Shown here piece by piece: positions 10,013 through 19,311 of a stretch of 41,242 nucleotides of DNA. Every line of letters begins with the position of its first letter. Positions within the stretch are counted from its first letter, which is position 1. The notes below the pieces were generated by a model. The model did not search any database. It was not told where the DNA came from and saw only the letters and a program-made list of their open reading frames with translations. The stretch comes from Thermoguttaceae bacterium (GTDB taxonomy: Bacteria > Planctomycetota > Planctomycetia > Pirellulales > Thermoguttaceae), in NCBI GenBank assembly GCA_017550965.1, contig JAFZNK010000140.1, positions 1-41,242 on the forward strand, written 5' to 3'. Both the position numbers and the translations under genes were made by a program.

Positions 10013-13000
10013 TCACGCGCCCTCGGAATTAACGCGCGGAGCGTCGTTCGCGCGCTTAGGCGCGTTCTCCGCGCGACCCAGGCGTCGGCCGAAGACCGCC
10101 GCGATAATCGTCGTCGCAAGCGTTAATACGATTCCTAACGCCGTCGTTTGCAGGAAGATAAGCGCAAGCGTCGGTTGGAACGCGGAAAACGTCAACGAGA
10201 CCAAACTCAACACAAACAACGCCAACGGCGAACGCACGCCTGGGAAGTACAAAAGCCCCAGGCCGATGGCGAGCGCGACGCCGCTTCCAAACAGCACCAG
10301 CGCCGCGCGCGTGGCAAGATAAAAGCTCGAAACGACGGGCTTGATCTCCGAGTCGTTCGACTCGTCCGCCGTTCCGTTGTAGTTAAAGCTACTGAACAAA
10401 TACACGTTCGCGTCTTGCTCGTACGGATCCGGCCTGTCTTTCTTTTCCACGCCGATCCAGTCGTACAATTCGTCGGTCTTCGCCGACGCCACGCGCTTGA
10501 AGAACCCAAGGCGGCTCTCGCGCCGGACGACGTATTCGGACGACCAGTTCTTCGGCGGAGCCACGATATGCCGCGTGTTCGGCACGATCGTCTGCCAATA
10601 CGCGCGACGCACCCACGTCTGACTGTCAAAGGTCGGAAGCTGCGCGTAGCAACGCCCGTTCGAAGTATACGCGTTGAGGTCTTTGTTCGACGTCATGTAC
10701 GAGAGTTCCAGCACAAACTCGCGAGAACGCAGTTCCTCGGGAATCGGAACGCGAAGCGTGTTTTCGCCGACAAACAGCCCTCGTTCGGGGTCGGACACGT
10801 TGTTAAACGGCTTGTCGTTCAGCGAGACGGCGACGCGATCCCGACGCGTTCCGTCGGGAAGTCTGACCGTCAACGCGCTCTTTTCGCAGCGAACGCGATA
10901 AAACGCGTCGTCGTATCGCGCGGCGTTTGAAAACCACGTCTGGACCCAGGCGCGTTCGACGATCGGCGCGCCTTGTTTTTCGCTCGTCAGCCCGCCCGAG
11001 AATCGAATAAACGTTTCCGGCATCGACGACTGGAACACCATGTACCACGACGAGCCGTCTTCTAAATATCCGCCCTCCGTCTGACGCCAGAATCGCTTGA
11101 CGGAAGTCTTGCCGGAAGCGTTCTCCGCGTCCTCCTGCGCGCCGATTTCCTCTTCGTCGACGGCGTTGCTCGTCAAATAAACGGAGTCTTTCGCCGACAC
11201 CCGGAGCGTGTTCAAACGCAGTTGATCGGCGTCGTAAGGCTGGGTCAGGTAGAGGTCGATGCGATTGTTCGTCGATCCGGCTTCCAGACTTTGAGATTGA
11301 TAATCGTATTGGACGACGACGACAAAAGAGCCGATTCTCGGCTGATCGCTCAACGACACGACGTACGTGAGCGCGTCGTCGTCCTCCCCGGCCTCGTTTT
11401 CGCGCAGCGTCGCGATCACCGCCTTGCCGTCGACCGTAAACTTGACGTTCGCGCCCGTCGCGGGGTTCTTATCGTCCGCCTTGACTTCCTTTTCGTCGCT
11501 CTTCTTCTCCTTCGCCTCGGTCTTCGTCGCTTTGGCTTTGAGGAGCGCGCGCGGCGCCTGAATCGCGATTTCCTCGAGCGGTTCGTTTTTGACGTCGTAG
11601 GCGAACGTCTGACGCACGCTGAACTCGCCTCGCTCGGAGAAAACGGCTTCCGTCGCGCACGTTATGTCGACTTCCTGTTCCAATTTGGAGATCGTCGCGC
11701 ATAACGTCGCGTCTTTCTGTTCGTCGTCGGCGTTGGAAATAATCTGGTTCGTTTGGAAATAAAGGGACTCTTGCGTCGATTTCGGCTGTTCCAGTTCAAG
11801 AGAAAATGAACGCGCCGATTTCTGTTCCAGTCCGACGCAGCGATCTTTTAACACGTTCAGCGCGACGTTGTTGTACGGCGTAACGACCAGCGCGGAAGGC
11901 TCGACCCAGTCGGCGACCGGGGTCGGCAGGGTCAAACTCGTCGTCCCGTCTTTGTCGAGGGACGCCTCGCGGAAAAACGTCAATTCAAAAACGACGACCC
12001 CGTCGGAAGGAGTCTTTAACGGGAACACGTGTTCTCCGGAGCTCTCGTTGAAATACGCGCGGCGAAGATCGAGCGTCTCGTTGGCGTCGTCCGATCTGAA
12101 TTTCCAGTCGTGCAAACGCAGTCGGACTTCCGTCGCTTTCATGCCGTAGATCGAATACTTGAATCGCGCGCGAAGTTCGACGCCGTCGAGAAGAGCGGTC
12201 GCCTGATACTCCGGCTTGACGTTGACGATCGCCTGACGCCGGAACGCCTGCGCTTTGAGCAAAAACGGCTGCGTGTAAAAAGAATACGACTCCCGCTCGT
12301 CCGCGTTCAGCGCGTCGGGATCGCGAGACGCGCCGTAGTAAGGCGTCACGTCAAAATCGAGCCCTTCGGCGCAGGAGATTTTCACCTGGCCGTTTTGTTT
12401 CTGCGCGCCGAGCACGCCAAAACCGGCTAAAAGCCTCGCGGGCGTGGCGCCCGACGCGTCCGCTTCCTGCGCGGCTTCCTCGGCGGTGGCGAACGCGCGC
12501 GCTCTGAGTTTCAAGACGACGGACGTCGACGACTGCTCAAGTTGAATTTTCGCAAACGCGCCGCGCGCCGACTCTTCCTGAAGAAGCCCCGCTTTCAACG
12601 ATTCCGGAACTTCCTCCAACGCAACCTCGCGCGCGCTTTTAACGCTGAACAACGCGCTTCCCGCGCCGACCGCCGAAACGCTGTCGACTTCCAAATTAGC
12701 GCCGTCCGGAAGACGGACGTAAAACTCGTTCGATTCCCCGCCAAAAACGCGAATCGGCAACGCCGCGTCGTAAGTCGTTTCGCGCGCGGCGAGCGTAACG
12801 TCGATCGACGCGTTTTCCACCTGATAAACGACGTCTTCGCTGGAAACGCGCTGACGCCAAACGAGTTCGGCGCGTTCCCCGCCCTTGCCGAGACCGTGCA
12901 ATTTCAATTCGGTCGTCGTTTCGCTCATAGCGTTGGGAGGCGCGGCGACGGCGCCCTTGACGGAACTGATTCGCGCGTCGGGAGAGGGCGCTTCGAGCGT

Positions 13001-14125
13001 CAACAGCGAGTGAGCCGAAGGAGGAAACGACGCCAAAAGGCGATACTCGTCTTTGCCGATCGGCTCGACGCAAAAACATAATTCCAGGCGCAACGTATAT
13101 TTATGGAACTGCTGGACGGGACGTTCCGCCCCGGCGTTCTCCGCGACGACGCGCTCGTCCTCCTGGGGATCCAAAAGCTCCGACGCGTACGCTTCTGAAA
13201 ATTCGGCCAGACGAAGGTAAGCCGTCGGCTCCGCCGGCTGTTCGGGAGCGGGTTCCGCAGGTTGTTCAGGCGCAGGTTCCGCAGGTTGTTCGGGAGCAGG
13301 TTCCGCAGGTTGTTCGGGAGCAGGTTCCGCAGGTTGTTCGGGAGCAGGTTCCGCAGGTTGCTCGGGCGCGGGTTCCGCGGGCTGTTCGGGCGCGGGTTCC
13401 GCAGGTTGTTCGGGAGCGGGTTCCGCGGGTTGCTCGGGCGCGGGTTCCGCGGGTTGTTCGGGAGCAGGTTCCGCGGGTTGCTCGGGCGTTGGTTCTTCCG
13501 GACGACGTTGTTCCTCGTTTTCTGAAGGTTCGCGGTTTTGGACGGACGCGCGGCGGCGGAAGCGTCGCGTCGGCGACTGAACGATCGCGACGTATTCGCC
13601 CGTCTCCGGATCGACGTCGAGCGTGCATAAGCCGGGCCCTCTAAACGAAAAACCGCCCTGACGCGATTCGCCCGACTCTTCCTGTTCGGGAGTCGGAATA
13701 TACACGCCCTCGGCAAGACCCAGCGGAACGCGGACCGTTCCGTCGGCGACGTCAAGTTCGACGTCGATCACGAGGCGCGCCAGCCCCTCCTCGACGCGGC
13801 CTCTGGCGTTAACGCTTTGGATCGAATAGGGGGTGGTAATCTTTTCTTCCTCTTGCGCGTCGATCGTCTTCATCACGTCTTCAAGAGACCAGTTGGGAAG
13901 CGGGACGAGCCACGAATCGGTTCCGTCTTTGAGCGTAAACGTGATCTTCTCGTTGGGACGGCTCCGATCTTCGTCGGTATCGCGCGCGCCGGGCTGCGCG
14001 TAGACCGCGCGCGCGCCAAGAAACGCAAAAACGCACAGGGCGCGTAAAACAATCGACGACGCCAGCGCCTGTCGCGCGCGACGACGAACGTCGATTCTCG
14101 CAGGACGTCGATGTAGTTTGTTCAC
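10013..14125 (-). CDS. Large exported membrane-anchored protein with Pro-rich repeat
   Basis: A 1370-aa protein starting at GTG 14125, which has GAGG 6 nt upstream. Residues 1-43 form a signal peptide with a long basic n-region, cut near VYA-QPG. After a beta-rich first domain comes an 11-copy eight-residue repeat (PAPEQPAE type, about residues 211-298) that should act as a stiff spacer, then about 950 residues of beta-rich sequence, and three membrane helices at about 1265-1351 with a short basic tail. The stop overlaps the alternative GTG start of the next giant gene (GTGA), so the two are probably co-translated. The layout is the same as each half of that neighbour. No enzyme motif was seen, and I do not recognise a family. 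An envelope or surface role is inferred from export, anchoring and size. Confidence 0.85.
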   Translation of the reverse strand: MNKLHRRPARIDVRRRARQALASSIVLRALCVFAFLGARAVYAQPGARDTDEDRSRPNEKITFTLKDGTDSWLVPLPNWSLEDVMKTIDAQEEEKITTPYSIQSVNARGRVEEGLARLVIDVELDVADGTVRVPLGLAEGVYIPTPEQEESGESRQGGFSFRGPGLCTLDVDPETGEYVAIVQSPTRRFRRRASVQNREPSENEEQRRPEEPTPEQPAEPAPEQPAEPAPEQPAEPAPEQPAEPAPEQPAEPAPEQPAEPAPEQPAEPAPEQPAEPAPEQPAEPAPEQPAEPAPEQPAEPTAYLRLAEFSEAYASELLDPQEDERVVAENAGAERPVQQFHKYTLRLELCFCVEPIGKDEYRLLASFPPSAHSLLTLEAPSPDARISSVKGAVAAPPNAMSETTTELKLHGLGKGGERAELVWRQRVSSEDVVYQVENASIDVTLAARETTYDAALPIRVFGGESNEFYVRLPDGANLEVDSVSAVGAGSALFSVKSAREVALEEVPESLKAGLLQEESARGAFAKIQLEQSSTSVVLKLRARAFATAEEAAQEADASGATPARLLAGFGVLGAQKQNGQVKISCAEGLDFDVTPYYGASRDPDALNADERESYSFYTQPFLLKAQAFRRQAIVNVKPEYQATALLDGVELRARFKYSIYGMKATEVRLRLHDWKFRSDDANETLDLRRAYFNESSGEHVFPLKTPSDGVVVFELTFFREASLDKDGTTSLTLPTPVADWVEPSALVVTPYNNVALNVLKDRCVGLEQKSARSFSLELEQPKSTQESLYFQTNQIISNADDEQKDATLCATISKLEQEVDITCATEAVFSERGEFSVRQTFAYDVKNEPLEEIAIQAPRALLKAKATKTEAKEKKSDEKEVKADDKNPATGANVKFTVDGKAVIATLRENEAGEDDDALTYVVSLSDQPRIGSFVVVVQYDYQSQSLEAGSTNNRIDLYLTQPYDADQLRLNTLRVSAKDSVYLTSNAVDEEEIGAQEDAENASGKTSVKRFWRQTEGGYLEDGSSWYMVFQSSMPETFIRFSGGLTSEKQGAPIVERAWVQTWFSNAARYDDAFYRVRCEKSALTVRLPDGTRRDRVAVSLNDKPFNNVSDPERGLFVGENTLRVPIPEELRSREFVLELSYMTSNKDLNAYTSNGRCYAQLPTFDSQTWVRRAYWQTIVPNTRHIVAPPKNWSSEYVVRRESRLGFFKRVASAKTDELYDWIGVEKKDRPDPYEQDANVYLFSSFNYNGTADESNDSEIKPVVSSFYLATRAALVLFGSGVALAIGLGLLYFPGVRSPLALFVLSLVSLTFSAFQPTLALIFLQTTALGIVLTLATTIIAAVFGRRLGRAENAPKRANDAPRVNSEGA
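13231..13494 (-). repeat. 24-bp tandem repeat, 11 copies, coding
   Basis: A 24-bp unit recurs in register eleven times, with a few synonymous changes such as GTTGTTC versus GTTGCTC. On the minus strand each copy encodes an eight-residue Pro/Glu/Ala/Gln unit. Near identity at the DNA level suggests recent slippage expansion. Confidence 0.95.
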
Positions 14126-14306
14126 AATATGCCTCGTTACGTTTTTCGTTAAATTTTTCGCGAGTATTACACAATACCTCGGTCTTCCATTTTAACAGAA
14201 AAGATACAAAAGGGAAATAAAATTTACCGATTAAAGAGGAATTTTAGGGGTTATCGTCGCCGATTCAGACAATGGAAAGAATAAAAGAACATTTCCGCAA
14301 GACGAC

Positions 14307-14335
14307 GATATTGATCTTTTTACGGTCTATGTCAA
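14307..14335 (-). promoter_or_regulatory. Candidate promoter for the giant-protein genes
   Basis: On the minus strand a perfect TTGACA (14330-14335) lies 17 bp before a poor -10 box, AATATC (14307-14312). It is the best -35 match upstream of the GTG at 14125, but the -10 is weak and the leader would be about 175 nt. Confidence 0.3.
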
Positions 14336-14407
14336 ATTTGAGCGTTTATTTGTTTTCAGAGCCAAACGTTTGTATGCGTTCTACCGATTTTAAGGAAGAC
14401 AAACCAA

Positions 14408-14446
14408 AAAACGCTCGACCTGCCGTCGGAGCAAATCGAGCGTTTT
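14408..14446 (-). terminator. Terminator after the isomerase-like gene
   Basis: Perfect 11-bp arms at 14408-14418 and 14436-14446 enclose a 17-nt loop. On the minus strand the stem runs into a T tract (TTTTTTGG). It lies 34 bp past the stop of the 14480-15478 gene and should also insulate it from the giant genes. Confidence 0.75.
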
Positions 14447-14479
14447 GTTCAACGGGCGCGCTTGGAGAAACGCGTCAAA

Positions 14480-15478
14480 TTATTTCGCGAACTGAGCGTC
14501 GAAGACGACGTCTTCGTTCTTCGGGAACGCGACTTTCTTGACGTATTCGAACGATTCGGTCGCGCCGAACCAGCGGTCCATGCGCTGATCTTCCCATTCG
14601 ACGGAAAGAGGTCCCTGATAATTAATGTCGTTAAGAGCGCGGACGATTTCTTCGAAATCGACGTCGCCGCGCCCGACCGAGCGGAATTCCCAGCCGCGAC
14701 GATAATCGCCGAACGGCAGGTGCGAGCCGAGAATGCCGTTTTCGCCGTCAAGCTGAAGAGCGGCGTCTTTCATGTGGACGTGGAAGATACGATCCGGGAA
14801 CTTGCGGATGAACTTGACCGGGTCGACCATTTGCCACACGAGGTGGGACGGGTCGAAGTTGAACCCGAACGCCGGATGATAGTCGAGCGCTTCGAGAGCG
14901 AGTTGCGCGGAATGAATATCGAACGCGATTTCGGTCGGGTGAACTTCGAGCGCGAATTTAATTCCGAGTTCCTGATAGACGTCGAGAATCGGGGTCCAAC
15001 GTTCCTTGAGGAGCGCGAAACCGTCGTCGATCCACTTTTGCGGCACCGGCGGGAAGCTGTAGATGTAGGGCCAAATGGAGGAGCCGGTGAAGCCGGTGAC
15101 GATCGAGGCGCCGATCTTCTTCGCGGCGCGCGCGGTGTCTTTCATTTCTTCGGCGCAGTTCTTCGCGACTTGTTCTTTGTCGTCGCTGCGGAGATATTCG
15201 GGAATGACGTCCAAATTGCGTTGATCGATTTGATCGAGAACGCCCTGCCCGACGCAGTGATTGCTAAGAGCCCAGCAACCAAGCCCGTATTTCTCCAATT
15301 GAGCCTTTTTCGCCTCGCAATAACCGTCTTCTTTCAAGCACTTTTGAACGTCGAAGTGGTCGGTGCCGCAAGCAAGTTCAAGACCGTCGTAGCCGATCTC
15401 AGAGGTTTTCGCGAAGAGTTCTTCGGACGGAACGTCCCCAAATTGACCGGTAATAATCGTAATAGGTCGTCTGGCCAT
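14480..15478 (-). CDS. Sugar phosphate isomerase/epimerase-like TIM-barrel protein
   Basis: A 332-aa cytosolic protein of the xylose-isomerase-like TIM-barrel superfamily (IolE/AP endonuclease 2 type), the usual length for the family. Such enzymes isomerise or epimerise sugars, keto-inositols or hydroxy acids using a divalent metal. Visible metal-ligand positions are Glu178 (ALEVHP), Asp209 (FNFDPSHLVWQ), His235 (HVHMKD) and Glu294 (VEWED). The start is ATG 15478, with AGGAG 11 nt upstream. It stands alone: a strong terminator follows, and a 220-bp region with a perfect hairpin and a short inverted repeat precedes it, so it probably has its own regulated promoter. The substrate cannot be read from the sequence; the neighbouring glycoside hydrolases make sugar catabolism plausible. 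Confidence 0.88.
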   Translation of the reverse strand: MARRPITIITGQFGDVPSEELFAKTSEIGYDGLELACGTDHFDVQKCLKEDGYCEAKKAQLEKYGLGCWALSNHCVGQGVLDQIDQRNLDVIPEYLRSDDKEQVAKNCAEEMKDTARAAKKIGASIVTGFTGSSIWPYIYSFPPVPQKWIDDGFALLKERWTPILDVYQELGIKFALEVHPTEIAFDIHSAQLALEALDYHPAFGFNFDPSHLVWQMVDPVKFIRKFPDRIFHVHMKDAALQLDGENGILGSHLPFGDYRRGWEFRSVGRGDVDFEEIVRALNDINYQGPLSVEWEDQRMDRWFGATESFEYVKKVAFPKNEDVVFDAQFAK

Positions 15479-15568
15479 AACAGCTTATTCTCCTAGTGAA
15501 GAGGAATATGAACACGGAATCGCCCTCTCGACGCGTGTGCAACGAAGGACGCTCTAACGCAACATTCG

Positions 15569-15589
15569 CGACGCTTCTCACAAGCGTCG
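15569..15589 (-). promoter_or_regulatory. Perfect hairpin upstream of the isomerase-like gene
   Basis: CGACGCTT and AAGCGTCG pair over 8 bp with a 5-nt loop. A few bases away, at 15595-15607, lies a second perfect inverted repeat, CTGGT-TCT-ACCAG. Both sit 90-130 bp before the start codon and could be operator or leader structures. This is inference only. Confidence 0.35.
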
Positions 15590-15698
15590 ACATACTGGTT
15601 CTACCAGAAACGCAAGCGAATTGCAATTGATTTTTGACTTTTTTCTGCAGAAATTGCAAAAAAAATCCATTGCATAGCGGCGACGGCGACAGGCCGCG

Positions 15699-16652
15699 TT
15701 ACTTCTCCGATTCGGCAGATTGCGCGTCCGTCAGTTTCCAGAAACGAATATAGTCGATTTCAAAGGACGAAGGCAAGTCGGCGGGATCCGGTTCGCCAAA
15801 CCACCAGGGAATGACTTCGCAGTCGAACACTATGTGGAGCGGACGACGGAAGGCGTCGTTTTCATGGCGGCAAACCTCTTGACCGTCGACGTACCATCGC
15901 AGATCCGTCGGGGTCCAGGCGAACCCGTAAACGTGAAAGTCCGTCCAGAAATCGAAGTCCATCTTCTGCTTGTAAGAGGGATTTTCAATCGGCAGCTTCT
16001 TAGTATTGATAATCGATTCAAGATACGGCGTGACGAAATGGTGAATCGTAGCGAAATAGAATCGATCAAGGCTCTTGTCTTTCGGATTGCCGCAGAATTC
16101 AAAAATATCGATCTCGTCGGAAACGTCCCCCTCGACGTATTTACGATCGGGACGGTCGGAAAGCGGATCGTAAAGCCAAAACGCGTTGCACAAGGCGGCG
16201 TGCATCGATTTGCAACGCGCTTCGTAATAACCATAGCCGCTCTTCGCCTTACTCTTGACGCTCGACGCCCAGAACTTGCCGTACCCGCGAACCTGATCGT
16301 CGTAACCGACCTCGTCGGGTTCCGCGACGCTCGCTGTCAGACGAAGGGCGCCGTCGGCGACGGAGACGTTTTTACGGGAATAGAGCGCGGGCTTACGACC
16401 GCGCCACGCAGGGTTGAAATCCCACCATTTGGAATCGTCGAGCGCATCGCCGTTAAATTCGTCGCTCAATTCAGGCGCGAACTCATACCCTTCCCCCATC
16501 GGACACGCCGGGGCGGAGTCGTCCGCTCGGAGCGTTTCAGACGAGACGGTTAAAACAAGCGCCGCTACGACGCATGAAATTAGCAACGCGAGGTTTTTAC
16601 CAACTTCCGACGGCGATAACGACAAACGTAAAATTTTCAGTGATCGGCGCAT
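15699..16652 (-). CDS. GH16 family glycoside hydrolase, exported
   Basis: A 317-aa protein with an N-terminal signal segment (residues 1-43, hydrophobic core about 20-36) and one GH16 concanavalin-like lectin/glucanase domain. The GH16 bulge-type catalytic motif ExDxxE is intact: Glu180 nucleophile, Asp182 and Glu185 acid/base (DEIDIFEF). Family members cut beta-1,3/1,4-glucans or galactans such as agar, porphyran or carrageenan. The segment around FEFCGNP resembles marine galactanase-type members, but substrate assignment is uncertain. The start ATG 16652 has AAGGAG about 9 nt upstream. It follows the di-haem gene by about 54 bp, so the two are probably one transcript, with GH16 as the last gene. 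Confidence 0.9.
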   Translation of the reverse strand: MRRSLKILRLSLSPSEVGKNLALLISCVVAALVLTVSSETLRADDSAPACPMGEGYEFAPELSDEFNGDALDDSKWWDFNPAWRGRKPALYSRKNVSVADGALRLTASVAEPDEVGYDDQVRGYGKFWASSVKSKAKSGYGYYEARCKSMHAALCNAFWLYDPLSDRPDRKYVEGDVSDEIDIFEFCGNPKDKSLDRFYFATIHHFVTPYLESIINTKKLPIENPSYKQKMDFDFWTDFHVYGFAWTPTDLRWYVDGQEVCRHENDAFRRPLHIVFDCEVIPWWFGEPDPADLPSSFEIDYIRFWKLTDAQSAESEK

Positions 16653-16706
16653 TATCCTGCTCCTTGAAAAGTTCGATGATTATTCCAAAAAAACGTAACG
16701 TCGAGG

Positions 16707-19148
16707 TTACTGCAAGTCCGGCTCTTTGACGCGTTCGCCCTTAAGTTGTTTCGCCTGTTCGTTTCGGTCGAAAACGCCGTAGAACGGAATGTTCAAATCG
16801 CACCACATCATCAGAACGCGATACTCTTCGTCCGTTAGTCCTACGTCCTGATGGTTCTCGTCGACGATAATTTTAGAAAACGGAGAAATATCGGCGCCGC
16901 TCTCTCCCGGCAGGGTAACAATTTCCCGGTAGGTCTCGTCGCCCCATTCGTACCACTTCATGTAATCCATGAGCTGGTTGTAACTGCGCGTGAAAGGAGC
17001 CTCTTCTTTGCCCGTAAGATCGGGCGCATGATTTCCCTCGCTTCCGTCGTGACATTTGACGCAACGAGCGTCGAGAATCGGCTGAATAAGACGCGGATAA
17101 GAAAAAGGCTTCGCGTCGGCTGGACCGGGCGTGATTTCCGACGGTTCGCGCAAAGACGCGAGACTTCGCTGAGACGCGGCGTTGGTCAGCGTCGTTTGCG
17201 CTTGTTCGTGACAGCCGACGCATCCTCGATTTTCGCCCGGTTGCAAGTAGACGATGCTTCTCATCGATTGAACCGCTTTGCCCTCCTCGTCGACCGCCTG
17301 GAAATAGAGAGGAACTCGCGCGGGAGCCGTAAAGTGGGCGCTCCCGTCTTCTTCGACGGGAACCGTTCCGAGCAGCATTCTCGCGTTGACGGAACCGGCG
17401 CGACTCACGCGCGGCATATCGGAGAGATAATCGGGCCACTTGGGAAGCAACTGAACGACGCGCAATTCCTTGATCTTGCGATCTTTCGGGAACGGCATGA
17501 GGCTTTCGTAGACGTTGGAAAGAACGAACGTCCCGACGTCGCCTTTCTGATCGTCCAGGGCGGAAGGAATGATTTCGGGCTTTTCGCGTTCGACAAGAGG
17601 AATCGGGTAAAGGCACGATTCTTCATTGTCCTTGTTCTCGTAGAGTAATTCAAGGTTGCCAAAACGATCGCCGTAGTATATGCCAAGTTTGCCGCATTGA
17701 CGCGTTCCCGCCAAATAACCGCCTAGAGGATCGTGACTGTAAGAGACGATCCAGGAATCTTCCGAAAGGGGGAACGGACTGAAATAATAACGGTCGCAAA
17801 TCCGTTTTTCCGCGCCTTCGGCCTCCGGAAGCGGAATATCGGGGGTAAGCTGTTCGATCGACGCCAAATCGTCCTTGCCCGTTTCCGGATCGTATCGCAT
17901 TTTTGACGGATCAAAGAGAAGAATCGTTCCTCCCACGTCGAGATGATGCGCTCCTCCCAGGAACATGACTTTATTCGAATTGGGAATCGCTTTCGCCTGA
18001 TAGCAGGCGTTGACGTCGAAGGTGTAGTTTCCAAAATAAATCGCGGAATTCGTTCCGTCGGGGTTCGTCGTCCACAGACCGTGATGGCGCGACGCGCGAC
18101 GGTCGACGTAGTCCCAGCGCGTATAGACGACGCGTCCGTCGTTAAGGAACGTCGGCTGCCACTCGTTTGTCTCGTGCCAGGAAATACACGTTACGGTTTT
18201 GTCGGGGTTCAATCGATGCAACGTGTGCACGTTGAGAGGCTCGTAATGACCGTGGCAACGCCCGTAGCCTCCGCGTCTGGTCGAAACGAAGATTAAGGAG
18301 CCGTCCGGCGCTTCGACGGGGTCGAATTCGTCTTCGCAACTCTCGGTGAGACGTTCGACTTTTTTATCGGCGAGCGTCATTTTATAAAGATTGAACTTGC
18401 CCTCCGGGTCTTTCATGTAATTCGTCGAAAAATCTTCGACGTAAGGGAGCGCCATGAGAGCGTCGACGTTCGTTTTAGGCTGGTCTTCAGTCTGAGTTTT
18501 TGAGAAGTCGGCGAAGGAGAAATAGACCGTTTTCGCGTCGTAAGAAAGGGACAGCGTTTGAAAAACCCCTCGCGGAAACAAACCGTCCGTAACGGATTCC
18601 GTCTCAAACGACTTGCCCGGCTCCTTAAGGATGTAAACGCCTCCGCCGTGCATTCCGCACTTGTTGTAAAAGTACGAAAGGAATTCGTGGAGCATCTGCC
18701 ACGTAAAACGCTCCTCCTTCAGAAAAACAATCGGCTGCCCCGTAACCGCAGGGTCGCTCAGAAGGAGCGCGCGAAGTTTGGCGCGCAGGGCGACGTAGTG
18801 CGAGAGAGAACCAAGGAGTTCGGGAACGTCGTCGGCGTCTTCGTCTTTCGCGAGAAACGTTCGCGCCCCGTCAAGCTCGTCGCGAAGTTCGTCCAACGCC
18901 GCCGCGTCGACCCACGGCTCGTCTTCAAGCCATTCGCAAGTGACGTCAACGCGTTCGACAAGAGCCTCGAGCGCGGCGATCGACGCGATCCCGCGCCCTT
19001 GCTCGCTTTCCTGAATCGACCAGTCGTTCACAAACGCGTCGAGATACTCCTGCCGAGGCGATTTCGCTTCGCAGATGTCCGTCGCGACGCATATTAAGCA
19101 GAACGCGATCCATGCTGGGAAAAGAAACGACTTAACGCTATTTTTCAT
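16707..19148 (-). CDS. HzsA-related di-haem c-type cytochrome (copy 1)
   Basis: An 813-aa exported protein. ATG 19148 (AAGG 9 nt upstream) is preferred over an in-frame TTG at 19157; it opens a signal peptide ending near CEA. A helical N-terminal region is followed by a beta-propeller-like part rich in repeated Asp-Gly-Ser/Phe-Val-Ser-Thr-Arg strands, and then a C-terminal haem part with CVGCH (Cys643, Cys646, His647) and CVKCH (Cys696, Cys699, His700). This layout matches planctomycete proteins named HzsA-related, after the hydrazine synthase alpha subunit. No other hydrazine synthase subunit is near, so anammox chemistry should not be assumed; a periplasmic redox enzyme is the safe reading. 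It is a tandem paralogue of the gene upstream and lies in an operon with it and with GH16. Confidence 0.85.
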   Translation of the reverse strand: MKNSVKSFLFPAWIAFCLICVATDICEAKSPRQEYLDAFVNDWSIQESEQGRGIASIAALEALVERVDVTCEWLEDEPWVDAAALDELRDELDGARTFLAKDEDADDVPELLGSLSHYVALRAKLRALLLSDPAVTGQPIVFLKEERFTWQMLHEFLSYFYNKCGMHGGGVYILKEPGKSFETESVTDGLFPRGVFQTLSLSYDAKTVYFSFADFSKTQTEDQPKTNVDALMALPYVEDFSTNYMKDPEGKFNLYKMTLADKKVERLTESCEDEFDPVEAPDGSLIFVSTRRGGYGRCHGHYEPLNVHTLHRLNPDKTVTCISWHETNEWQPTFLNDGRVVYTRWDYVDRRASRHHGLWTTNPDGTNSAIYFGNYTFDVNACYQAKAIPNSNKVMFLGGAHHLDVGGTILLFDPSKMRYDPETGKDDLASIEQLTPDIPLPEAEGAEKRICDRYYFSPFPLSEDSWIVSYSHDPLGGYLAGTRQCGKLGIYYGDRFGNLELLYENKDNEESCLYPIPLVEREKPEIIPSALDDQKGDVGTFVLSNVYESLMPFPKDRKIKELRVVQLLPKWPDYLSDMPRVSRAGSVNARMLLGTVPVEEDGSAHFTAPARVPLYFQAVDEEGKAVQSMRSIVYLQPGENRGCVGCHEQAQTTLTNAASQRSLASLREPSEITPGPADAKPFSYPRLIQPILDARCVKCHDGSEGNHAPDLTGKEEAPFTRSYNQLMDYMKWYEWGDETYREIVTLPGESGADISPFSKIIVDENHQDVGLTDEEYRVLMMWCDLNIPFYGVFDRNEQAKQLKGERVKEPDLQ

Positions 19149-19311
19149 CTGTTGCAACCTTGAACTATTCGATTTGGTTTTCGCAACGTCGCGAACGCGA
19201 ACCTCGCGCTTACTGGTCGTCGACGTCCGGAAGCCTTGAACGCGTCGCTTGCAGAGTCGCGCGAAACGCTCAAGGCGAAGTTTTTATCGCTTTGCCTTCT
19301 GCGACGACGTT

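Larger units (their letters stand above)
14126..14479. other. AT-rich intergenic region
   Basis: This 354-bp stretch holds the terminator of the 14480 gene at 14408-14446 and, closer to the giant-gene start, AT-rich sequence with a bulged dyad at 14161-14181. A plus-strand frame at 14272-14541 crosses the terminator and a real gene and is not credible. No other gene is seen. Confidence 0.5.

Noticed and set aside
13231..13494. CRISPR array
   Set aside because: The 24-bp units are contiguous with no spacers and lie in a coding frame.
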